Assembly: GCA_015490875.1 (NCBI GenBank)
Contig: WFWZ01000300.1
Location: forward strand, 1 to 40,669
Length of the DNA: 40,669 nucleotides
Reading direction: 5' to 3'
From: Planctomycetaceae bacterium
GTDB taxonomy: Bacteria > Planctomycetota > Planctomycetia > Pirellulales > Pirellulaceae
The position numbers and the translations under genes are program-made. Under the pieces are notes generated by a model. The model was not told where the DNA came from, searched no databases, and was given only the letters and a program-made list of their open reading frames with translations. The number at the start of each line of letters is the position of its first letter. Position 1 is the stretch's first letter. Positions 34,034 through 40,078 of the stretch are shown here, piece after piece.

Positions 34034-34630
34034 CTACATTGTGTATGTCCGATCAAATGACCGTTCGACGAAGTCTCGGATCTCATCCTGTGTGAGCATC
34101 CGCGATTCGGCGTTTTCATCGCGAGATTCAATGATCTTTTGCCGAATCTCAGCCATCCGCTCTGAGCGGTCGAAATCTGCCTGGAGTATTCCATTGGCAA
34201 AGATCAGCTCAATCACGGTCATGTATTTCCATGCCGGGTGAAAGCCCATGTGGACGTAGAGATCATCAATGAACCCATCAGCAAGCAGCAGTCCACCCGT
34301 GTATTCCAAATGGTAGTCGAGTCCGATGTAGTTGTTGTTGAACCAGTCATGTTCTCCGTGCGGGCCCGTCGGACTGACACCATTGATCGGCGGCCCCGCT
34401 TGACGCTTGTAGTCTTCATCTTCGGCAAAGAGGTTCACATGCAACGTATCGAGAACGAGGTGCGATTGTGAGATGGCAAAGATCGCCTGATAACCGCGCC
34501 AGCACGCGGTGCAAGTGCCGACAGGTTTCAGACCAAGCAAGCCGGGGTCAAAGAGCTCACCTTCGCTGATTCCGGAGACAGAGAAGTTCGTTCCGTTGTA
34601 CCGAAACATGTCGTCGATTTGGGCAGTCAT
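34034..34630 (-). CDS. Protein of unknown function
   Basis: The ATG at 34630 (MTAQIDDMFRYNGTNFSVSG) follows AGGAG by 9 bp and gives 198 residues; the longer frame to 34666 lacks a ribosome site. The protein has a CTACW motif (residues about 39-43), a central DYHLEYTGGLLLADGFIDDL and an acidic C-terminal helix. No signal peptide or membrane segment. I do not recognise the family; size and composition recall immunity-type cytoplasmic proteins. It is the only gene of cassette C6. Confidence 0.65.
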   Translation of the reverse strand: MTAQIDDMFRYNGTNFSVSGISEGELFDPGLLGLKPVGTCTACWRGYQAIFAISQSHLVLDTLHVNLFAEDEDYKRQAGPPINGVSPTGPHGEHDWFNNNYIGLDYHLEYTGGLLLADGFIDDLYVHMGFHPAWKYMTVIELIFANGILQADFDRSERMAEIRQKIIESRDENAESRMLTQDEIRDFVERSFDRTYTM

Positions 34631-34705
34631 GTTTCGTGTCTCCTGAGCCCTGATGCTAAGCCTCACAATATCTGAGACGAATGAGGGGCCTGAGTCTCAC
34701 TTTAG

Positions 34706-34773
34706 GTGAGACGGTATCCCGCCGCCGTCGCCGCCCCGCCAATCGCCGCTCGGCGTGCATCGCTTTGTTCATC
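34706..34773 (-). repeat. attC of cassette C5 (left limit uncertain)
   Basis: The right core GTTCATC (34767-34773) is the exact reverse complement of the C5 boundary GATGAAC (35301-35307). The left core is not recognisable; a 7-bp hairpin GTCTCAC/GTGAGAC at 34694-34712 lies where it should be. The true left limit may be nearer 34650. Confidence 0.5.
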
Positions 34774-34796
34774 GCGATCCGTCCAACCGTGGCAAT

Positions 34797-35264
34797 TCAT
34801 GGGCCATCGTATACCGGACCCCAAAACCACAGCTCTCCTGATTCGCGATCCAGTATACCAAGTTCCTTTGGCTTGAGGGATGACTGCCGTGGCGAAACAC
34901 CGAAATCCTCGGCGCCGCCCAGCCACGCAGTACAAGCATCGATCAATACTGCCAGACCCTCATCGGTCATTTCAATCGTCGCGTTGTCAGTATCGTATCG
35001 GATGTTCATTACCCGCAGGTCTTCACGTTCGGCATCAACGATCAATCGCATGTTCGTCAACGTCCCCCTTCGGGAACAACTGGCAAAAGTGAGCTTGCGT
35101 TGCGCCGGACGTGTTTCGTCGCGAAGTTCATTCAGTGCATCGAGAATCGGTGAACCACTCTCGACGCTATCGTGGAAAAGGCAGAGATTCTGGTTTGAGA
35201 GACCGATCCTACCGCGATGGACCCACAAGTCGACTTTGAGATTCGAAAACTGCGGCTTGACCAT
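34797..35264 (-). CDS. Protein of unknown function
   Basis: The 155-residue cytoplasmic protein starts MVKPQFSNLKVDLWVHRGR and ends ESGELWFWGPVYDGP. The middle (NMRLIVDAEREDLRVMNIRY, then EGLAVLIDACTAWLGG) looks like a compact alpha/beta domain with a central helix. No motif identifies it. It is the only gene of cassette C5, with exact boundary-attC agreement. Confidence 0.65.
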   Translation of the reverse strand: MVKPQFSNLKVDLWVHRGRIGLSNQNLCLFHDSVESGSPILDALNELRDETRPAQRKLTFASCSRRGTLTNMRLIVDAEREDLRVMNIRYDTDNATIEMTDEGLAVLIDACTAWLGGAEDFGVSPRQSSLKPKELGILDRESGELWFWGPVYDGP

Positions 35265-35300
35265 CTTCGCTTTGCGACACGATGCCAGGGATCTCTCAGC

Positions 35301-35391
35301 GATGAACGTCCAAGGTCAGCGGGCGGCGGCCAAGGAGCATTGGAGTCAGGACCGATCTGATCCGCCGCTCCGCTGCATCGCCTGGTTCAAC
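35301..35391 (-). repeat. attC of cassette C4
   Basis: Left core GATGAAC (35301-35307) and right core GTTCAAC (35385-35391). Arms TCAGCGGGCGGCGG and CCGCCGCTCCGCTG pair almost fully. The right core matches the C4 boundary GGCGAAC only in five of seven bases. Confidence 0.75.
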
Positions 35392-35403
35392 GATTCTTCT
35401 CAA

Positions 35404-35607
35404 CTAGCTGGATGGTGATGAGCGAGCTTCTTCGCTGCCTTCAAATATGGCGAGTTCTTCGTTCAGCCTGGCAATGAGCTTGCGGATCCCTGCCTTCGTG
35501 AACCCCTTTTCGCCCATCGGGTGGTCGCGTTGCAGTTGAGCAAGCCGTTCCTGCAGATCTCGAAGTTCGGACTGCGCCCGTTCGTATTCGACCGGCGTTG
35601 AAATCAC
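35404..35607 (-). CDS. Small helical protein paired with the nucleotidyltransferase (antitoxin-like)
   Basis: The 67-residue product ([20 protein letters not shown]) is almost entirely helical, with a coiled-coil-like first half and a KGFTKAGIRKLIARLNEEL second half. Its ATG overlaps the stop of the upstream nucleotidyltransferase gene by 4 bp (ATGA), so the two are translationally coupled. Similar small proteins accompany this nucleotidyltransferase family in planctomycetes and other bacteria as far as I recall. A role as antitoxin or regulatory partner is inference. Confidence 0.65.
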   Translation of the reverse strand: MISTPVEYERAQSELRDLQERLAQLQRDHPMGEKGFTKAGIRKLIARLNEELAIFEGSEEARSSPSS

Positions 35608-36032
35608 AGTTCTACCTCCACGACACCTTTTCGTCTTCCGTCAGCCTCACGTGTACGACTAAAGAATTCTACCCAATCATCCCAGTCTCGGCTATCTTCT
35701 GCCGCAAAAATCTCCTCTGGCTGTCTGGTCACGAGCATCATTTCCAGCTCGATTGCTGCCACGTCACCGCGGGTCACCCGATCCACGAAGTCATCGCCAA
35801 GCCACACGACCGCATCGATATCGTTGGGATCAGGTTTCGCCGTCACAAAACTGCCGTCGACGAACAGTCGCTTCGCGGCAACTGATCGCGACAATTCGAT
35901 CCAGCGTCGAAGTCGCACTGCGAGACGGCGCCGTCGCGGTGTGGCCGTGCCAAACCGGAAAGTGATTTCCGCCGCGGTAGCGAGGTGCAACCCCTCAGGC
36001 AGATATCCATCGTCGCGGAAGTCCGGGATCAT
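35604..36032 (-). CDS. Nucleotidyltransferase-fold protein (MNT-like, toxin-antitoxin type)
   Basis: The 142-residue product starts [20 protein letters not shown]. Residues 58-75 ([19 protein letters not shown]) match the Pol-beta nucleotidyltransferase signature: Gly60-Ser61, nine residues, then Asp71 and Asp73 as metal ligands. The C-terminal half has [20 protein letters not shown] and [14 protein letters not shown], which belong to the same family of short orphan NTases (DUF6932-like). It would transfer a nucleotide to a protein or tRNA. It is the first gene of cassette C4, paired with the 67-residue protein. Confidence 0.75.
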   Translation of the reverse strand: MIPDFRDDGYLPEGLHLATAAEITFRFGTATPRRRRLAVRLRRWIELSRSVAAKRLFVDGSFVTAKPDPNDIDAVVWLGDDFVDRVTRGDVAAIELEMMLVTRQPEEIFAAEDSRDWDDWVEFFSRTREADGRRKGVVEVEL

Positions 36033-36060
36033 TGTCGAGAGACGATTCCTTTCTCAACTC

Positions 36061-36150
36061 GGCGAACGACCAAGTTCACGCGGCGGGCGCGTGTGACATT
36101 GACTTCAAAACCGACGTCGCCGCCCGCTCGCGTGCAACGCCTGGTTATGC
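36061..36150 (-). repeat. attC of cassette C3
   Basis: The right core GTTATGC (36144-36150) is the exact reverse complement of the C3 boundary GCATAAC (37012-37018). Left core is GGCGAAC (36061-36067). Arms GTTCACGCGGCGGGCG and CGCCGCCCGCTCGCGTG pair with one bulge, a very clear attC stem. Confidence 0.85.
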
Positions 36151-36151
36151 C

Positions 36152-36991
36152 CTACGAGGTGCCGCCGAAACGGTCCGCAAGCTCGTAGCCCTCGTTGGTG
36201 AGTCCGAACACTTCGCCCTTGTGACCACGTGCTTCCATCAATCCGAGATTAAGGAGTTCTTCAATAGCCCCTTTCCAACGTGCTTCGCTTCGCGCGTCAC
36301 CCATTTGTGCAAGTTGCTTGCCGTTTGTTTGTACTATAAGGCCACCCATTACGCGGATACACACCACTGTACCGCTGGTGTCCCTTGCCGCCTCTAACAA
36401 CAACTGCTTCGCGGTGTCGCTCAGTTGCGGAATTGCCTGTGCGCGCGACATAATTTCGGCAGCATGCGTTGTCCCAACATTTCCGTACTCGCGGATGATG
36501 GTTTGTGCGAGTTGACGCCGGAATTTCCCTTGGAATTCCTCAAGGGAATCGTACGTTTCAATCAGGCCACGCTTTTGACACGAAGCGCGAAATTCGCGGA
36601 GTGCATTGTATTGCTCGTCATCGACGCTGTCTGGGCGGACGGGGGCATTTGAGAAATACAGCATGGCCGGCTTGCCGGACGCAAGATGTTCCTCGATCTC
36701 TTCGACGGTCCCACTGGCAGCCTTTCCGGTCGGTGTTCCCAGACGAGTCCAGAATATGGCAATAAGAAGGTCGCAGTTTTGCAAGACTTGCTTATTGATT
36801 ACGGCTTGAGCACGGTCTCCCATTTCGGGTGCCGAGTGAGTTTCCCAACCGACCGGAACGAGTATCACTCGACGATCGGCAGAATGCACCGCGTTCCAAT
36901 CGTGAATCGCTGACCGAACGATGTTTCGTTCAGTGGCAACGTCTCCTGGCGACGCGATCATCACGTTGATGACTGTTGCGTTGTATGGCAT
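36152..36991 (-). CDS. DUF4062-like protein with C-terminal winged helix
   Basis: The 279-residue protein opens MPYNATVINVMIASPGDVATE, a Rossmann-like start typical of DUF4062, with CDLLIAIFWTRLGTPTG and SGTVEEIEEHLASGKPAMLYF as the following strands and helices. These features resemble TIR/SLOG-type nucleotide-binding effectors. The C-terminal part (WKGAIEELLNLGLMEARGHK, then VFGLTNEGYELAD) is a winged-helix DNA-binding-like domain. It may be a defence effector or regulator; no catalytic residue is proven by sequence alone. It is the only gene of cassette C3. Confidence 0.65.
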   Translation of the reverse strand: MPYNATVINVMIASPGDVATERNIVRSAIHDWNAVHSADRRVILVPVGWETHSAPEMGDRAQAVINKQVLQNCDLLIAIFWTRLGTPTGKAASGTVEEIEEHLASGKPAMLYFSNAPVRPDSVDDEQYNALREFRASCQKRGLIETYDSLEEFQGKFRRQLAQTIIREYGNVGTTHAAEIMSRAQAIPQLSDTAKQLLLEAARDTSGTVVCIRVMGGLIVQTNGKQLAQMGDARSEARWKGAIEELLNLGLMEARGHKGEVFGLTNEGYELADRFGGTS

Positions 36992-37011
36992 TCGCGTTTC
37001 GCCTTATTTGG

Positions 37012-37072
37012 GCATAACGGATTGGCGATCAGCCGCTGGCGAAGCCGGTCGGCTGGATCGCCTTGTTAGGCG
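37012..37072 (-). repeat. attC of cassette C2
   Basis: Left core GCATAAC (37012-37018) and right core GTTAGGC (37066-37072), the exact reverse complement of the C2 boundary GCCTAAC (38212-38218). Arms GGCGATCAGCCG and CGGCTGGATCGCC pair almost perfectly. 61 bp, a classical short attC. Confidence 0.9.
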
Positions 37073-38006
37073 CCTCCTCAAGTTCCTGGCCCGGAGCCCC
37101 AGTAGGCGCGGCCAGCACTACTTGCTGCGCCATCTTGATGAAGGCGACGCCTCGGTGGTTCTCGATAATCTTGAAGGCTGGGGTGGCGGAGAAGGTGAGC
37201 ATACAGGCGTGGTGCAATGACAACACGGCGTCCTGGAACTCCTGCTCCGTCTCTAGTTCTCTCACCCTTAGCCCCATCTCACGACATCGTTCGATAGGTA
37301 AATGGCGGGAATGCGACTTTGTTAGGGCATGGTCTCCGAGTTCTTTGAGGATCCTGTTGATCTTGCGTTGTGGCTTCTGCTCGTCCGCGAACATACCGGT
37401 ACGTAACCACTCCTTGGTCATTTCGGTCGACCAGGCTATCGCCTTTTCGCATTCTCCAATGAACGTCGGGTGGTATTTCGCGATGATTGGCTGCCAGATC
37501 GGAATCGTAGAATTGTCTTCGCTGATCTCCTTCCTCGCCCGATTGAACTCCTCCACTACACCATGCGCAGGAATGCCTCCAAAGTGTGGGTCTATAGGAC
37601 CGAGACTCGACTGATGTCCCATGATGATTTCCTTGCAAGCACAAGCGATCATTGTGCCCCCTGACATGGCGAGCTGTGGGACGATAGCTCGCATGTCTGT
37701 TCCGAACATCGCTCTAAGGTAATGGACGAGCGATTCTGTGGCCGCTGTCTCGCCACCTGGGGTGTGGAGAATGAGGTCAAGGCCTTTGCGTCGATCCAAC
37801 TCGTGGATCACCGTCATGAAGCCGTTCTTGTCCTCATTGTTGATCTCCGCTCCATCAACGCCCTTCTTCTGCAGCCAACCCGAATAATAGATAATGACAT
37901 TGCGACCGGTGAGTTCGCGGAGCCGAGACAGATAGCGGCGCCTCACAACGTCATACATGCTGCCAGCGGCTTTGATCTCGTTAAGAAGCTGGTTCCAGTT
38001 GGGCAT
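37029..38006 (-). CDS. SDH_sah family serine protease (ClpP-like)
   Basis: The ATG at 38006 (MPNWNQLLNEIKAAGSMYDV) follows GAGAGGAAG and gives 325 residues. The longer frame to 38087 has no ribosome site. The ClpP/crotonase-like fold is clear: IIYYSGWLQKKG, LDLILHTPGGETAATESLV and the nucleophile elbow QLAMSGGTMIA (Ser115), then LGPIDPHFGGIPAHGV. This is the serine dehydrogenase proteinase family (PF01972), which lacks membrane helices here and is probably cytosolic. The C-terminal residues (NKAIQPTGFASG) are encoded by attC2. It is the second gene of cassette C2 and overlaps the 67-residue protein by 26 bp. Confidence 0.85.
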   Translation of the reverse strand: MPNWNQLLNEIKAAGSMYDVVRRRYLSRLRELTGRNVIIYYSGWLQKKGVDGAEINNEDKNGFMTVIHELDRRKGLDLILHTPGGETAATESLVHYLRAMFGTDMRAIVPQLAMSGGTMIACACKEIIMGHQSSLGPIDPHFGGIPAHGVVEEFNRARKEISEDNSTIPIWQPIIAKYHPTFIGECEKAIAWSTEMTKEWLRTGMFADEQKPQRKINRILKELGDHALTKSHSRHLPIERCREMGLRVRELETEQEFQDAVLSLHHACMLTFSATPAFKIIENHRGVAFIKMAQQVVLAAPTGAPGQELEEAPNKAIQPTGFASG

Positions 38007-38184
38007 CGTCTTCCTCTCGGCGTGTGTTATTACGGGTATCCGCCCAGCGGACTGTAGCTTGCGCTTCCTGTGTCCCGACTTGACCAAGGCGGGCCAGCTG
38101 ACGCAACCGCTGTCGATCTCCTTCGGTCTCGAGACCGAGGAGGCGGAACACCTCCATCGTCGTAGGGTGCTTACGCTTTTTCAT
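37981..38184 (-). CDS. Small basic protein preceding the SDH_sah gene
   Basis: The 67-residue product (MKKRKHPTTMEVFRLLGLET) is highly charged, with an N-terminal basic segment, a helix with RQRLRQLARLGQV and an Arg/Asp-rich C-terminus. GGGAGGA lies 8 bp upstream of the ATG. It overlaps the protease start by 26 bp, so translation is likely coupled. I do not recognise a family; a small regulator or substrate of the protease is a guess. Confidence 0.55.
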   Translation of the reverse strand: MKKRKHPTTMEVFRLLGLETEGDRQRLRQLARLGQVGTQEAQATVRWADTRNNTRREEDDAQLEPAS

Positions 38185-38211
38185 GATGTCCTCCCGTTGC
38201 AGTTCTTGGGT

Positions 38212-38271
38212 GCCTAACGGAATAGCTCAGCCGCCCGCTGAAGGCGGGTCGGCTGAAGCGCCTTGTTGGCA
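38212..38271 (-). repeat. attC of cassette C1
   Basis: The right core GTTGGCA (38265-38271) is the exact reverse complement of the bases at the attI junction TGCCAAC (39863-39869). Left core is GCCTAAC (38212-38218). Arms CTCAGCCGCCCGC and GCGGGTCGGCTGA pair with one bulge. 60 bp. Confidence 0.9.
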
Positions 38272-39846
38272 TGCAGGCATAAATTCATCCATTACCTCTC
38301 TGAGTTTATCTCGGAGAGACGATAAGGGTGATGAATCATTTGCCACAAGGGCATCAACGATCAATCCAATGTAAGCATCTCTCGATAAGCCCAACTTGCG
38401 AATGAGTAATGACCAATACACTTTACCGGGAAGGACGCGAATGAGATGTTCGTCTGGGCTTGACACAGCAAGGTCTACGATGGTCAGTTCGGCATCCATG
38501 ATATCTTGGGGAGGCGTCGCCCACTTGGATGGGTTAAGCTCTTCCTCGTGATTCTGGCGCATTGATACATCGGATTCTTGTACTCTCAATGCGTTGAGGG
38601 CTCGGTTAAACTGGTCCGCACATCGATTCTTGAAACGTTCTGACACCTGTTTGTTTTTTAGTTTACCTGTGAATTGTGCTGCTGCTTCGTTTAGAAATTC
38701 TCTATATAACTCTTCGCTCACTTCCTCTTGGTTTCCAAGATGTTCCGACACGGCAAAAAATATCCCTCTGTGGCAAAGGAGGGATTCAATTTCATGTACG
38801 GGCAAGACGTGAACGGCTTCGGGCAATGAATCCAGGAATGCTTCCGGCCAATAGTCTCTGTCAACAATGCCAATAGCATTCATCCCTTGGACAATCCCCG
38901 AATCAGAGAACGCTTCGGTGCATTTTATAACATCGCGGCACGATCCCACTGGAACGACGGCAATACTCCGGTCATTGTAGTATGCGCGATATACCTGTTG
39001 GTCAACGCTTGATTCTGTCCCTTCGCAGAAAACGACTGTGTCTGCGTAGATAGAAAACGAGGCCGCTGCTAGGATCTCCTTCGCAACGTCCGGCGGAAGA
39101 CCCTGATCGACGGGCGTGATCTGAGGGTCACTTCCAGGTTTCACGATCAGATAACCGGATGCTTGTCTGGACTGGGCGAATGGCAAATCATGGGTGATGT
39201 AGACGAAGCGACAGTCCGGTCGCAGGCGTTCGAGTTCATCCCAAAACTGCATGGCGAGCCTCGAATGAAAGTGAACTTCAGGTTCATCAACGACGATGAC
39301 GCCCGGCTTGGCATCTAGGACACGTCCCGCAAGATAAAGGGCGACTCGTTCTCCGTCGCTCATCGACTGCGCAGCGTACTCCTTCTCTCCTGCCACATAC
39401 TCGGAAGTGACCTTTGGGGTGTAGCCCTTGAACACAATTCGACGCCCAGGGAATAACCGTTCCCATGAATGTTGCAATTGCATAAGTTTTGTAATTTCTG
39501 GTTCGGCACCCTCACTGTAATTATCACGAAAATCGATGGCTGATGCTGCATCCTCAGCCATAAGCTTGGCAAATAGGTTGTTAATTTCAGAAGAAATGTT
39601 CCAAGGTTGCTGCCTGTGACGCTGTTTGTGGCTCGTTAGTTCCTGCTCTGCCTGGGTCAGTGACTGCATGGGGATATTCTGTGGGATCGCTATGTTCCGT
39701 AGCGCTGCTATCGTTTCGGCATCATTCCATTCAGCCAGCTGCAGGCCAAACCGAGTTTTCCCGGACCCGTTCGGGCCGATGATAATCAGTGGCGCATCAC
39801 CATCGTGGATAGCCTGAGCGGCGTTGTATTTAATTGGGATTGTCAT
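38227..39846 (-). CDS. ATPase-TOPRIM fusion (OLD/PARIS-like, DUF4435-type C-terminal half)
   Basis: The 539-residue protein has an ABC-type ATPase: Walker A GPNGSGKT (24-31), signature-like SMSDGERVALYLAG (161-174), Walker B VIVVDEPE (183-190) and H-loop ITHD (His219). The C-terminal half is TOPRIM-like: Glu275 in FCEGTESS and Asp329/Asp331 in IGIVDRDYW, with HEIESLLC nearby, as in DUF4435 proteins. ATPase plus TOPRIM/DUF4435 is the make-up of PARIS (AriA-AriB) and OLD-type anti-phage systems; here it is one chain. The ribosome site is weak, and the last residues (QQGASADPPSAGG) are encoded by attC1. It is the first cassette, next to the candidate attI and promoter, so it should be best expressed. 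Confidence 0.8.
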   Translation of the reverse strand: MTIPIKYNAAQAIHDGDAPLIIIGPNGSGKTRFGLQLAEWNDAETIAALRNIAIPQNIPMQSLTQAEQELTSHKQRHRQQPWNISSEINNLFAKLMAEDAASAIDFRDNYSEGAEPEITKLMQLQHSWERLFPGRRIVFKGYTPKVTSEYVAGEKEYAAQSMSDGERVALYLAGRVLDAKPGVIVVDEPEVHFHSRLAMQFWDELERLRPDCRFVYITHDLPFAQSRQASGYLIVKPGSDPQITPVDQGLPPDVAKEILAAASFSIYADTVVFCEGTESSVDQQVYRAYYNDRSIAVVPVGSCRDVIKCTEAFSDSGIVQGMNAIGIVDRDYWPEAFLDSLPEAVHVLPVHEIESLLCHRGIFFAVSEHLGNQEEVSEELYREFLNEAAAQFTGKLKNKQVSERFKNRCADQFNRALNALRVQESDVSMRQNHEEELNPSKWATPPQDIMDAELTIVDLAVSSPDEHLIRVLPGKVYWSLLIRKLGLSRDAYIGLIVDALVANDSSPLSSLRDKLREVMDEFMPACQQGASADPPSAGG

Positions 39847-39861
39847 TCAATATCTCTATGC

Positions 39862-40078
39862 GTGCCAACTTTGTGTTCGTTGATTATCCGGCGCCGGATA
39901 AGAATGTGTGTGGGCGTTTTGTGCATGATAACACGGAGTGCCCGTCCGGCAAAATCCGGCGCAACGTGTCGCAATGTGCGGAGTTGCATCACGTGAAGCC
40001 GCTCGGTGCGGTAGTCTTACATGGCACACAATCGCCGAATAACACCGAAAGCATCTCCTCTTGCCTTGTCATCCCTTC
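39862..40078 (-). other. Candidate attI and array leader region
   Basis: The junction on the minus strand reads AACACAAAG^TTGGCA; class 1 attI ends AAACAAAG^TTRRRY, so the match is close. The first six cassette bases (TTGGCA) complement the R'' core of attC1. A perfect 18-bp palindrome (39884-39901, TTATCCGGC and its complement) lies 15-32 bp upstream of the junction. A promoter candidate reading into C1 is TTGCCG (39947-39952), 16-bp spacer, TATCAT (39925-39930). The region lies between the intI stop and the first cassette. Confidence 0.65.
39925..39952 (-). promoter_or_regulatory. Candidate cassette promoter (Pc)
   Basis: Minus strand TTGCCG, 16-bp spacer, TATCAT, about 80 bp upstream of the ATPase-TOPRIM start codon. 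Plausible Pc for the first cassettes, but boxes match the consensus only in part. Confidence 0.4.

Noticed and set aside
20842-36991. Polymorphic-toxin immunity island
   Set aside because: Families such as DUF1963, DUF1877 and DUF4272 occur in such islands, but there is no toxin gene or Rhs repeat and the attC sites explain the layout better.
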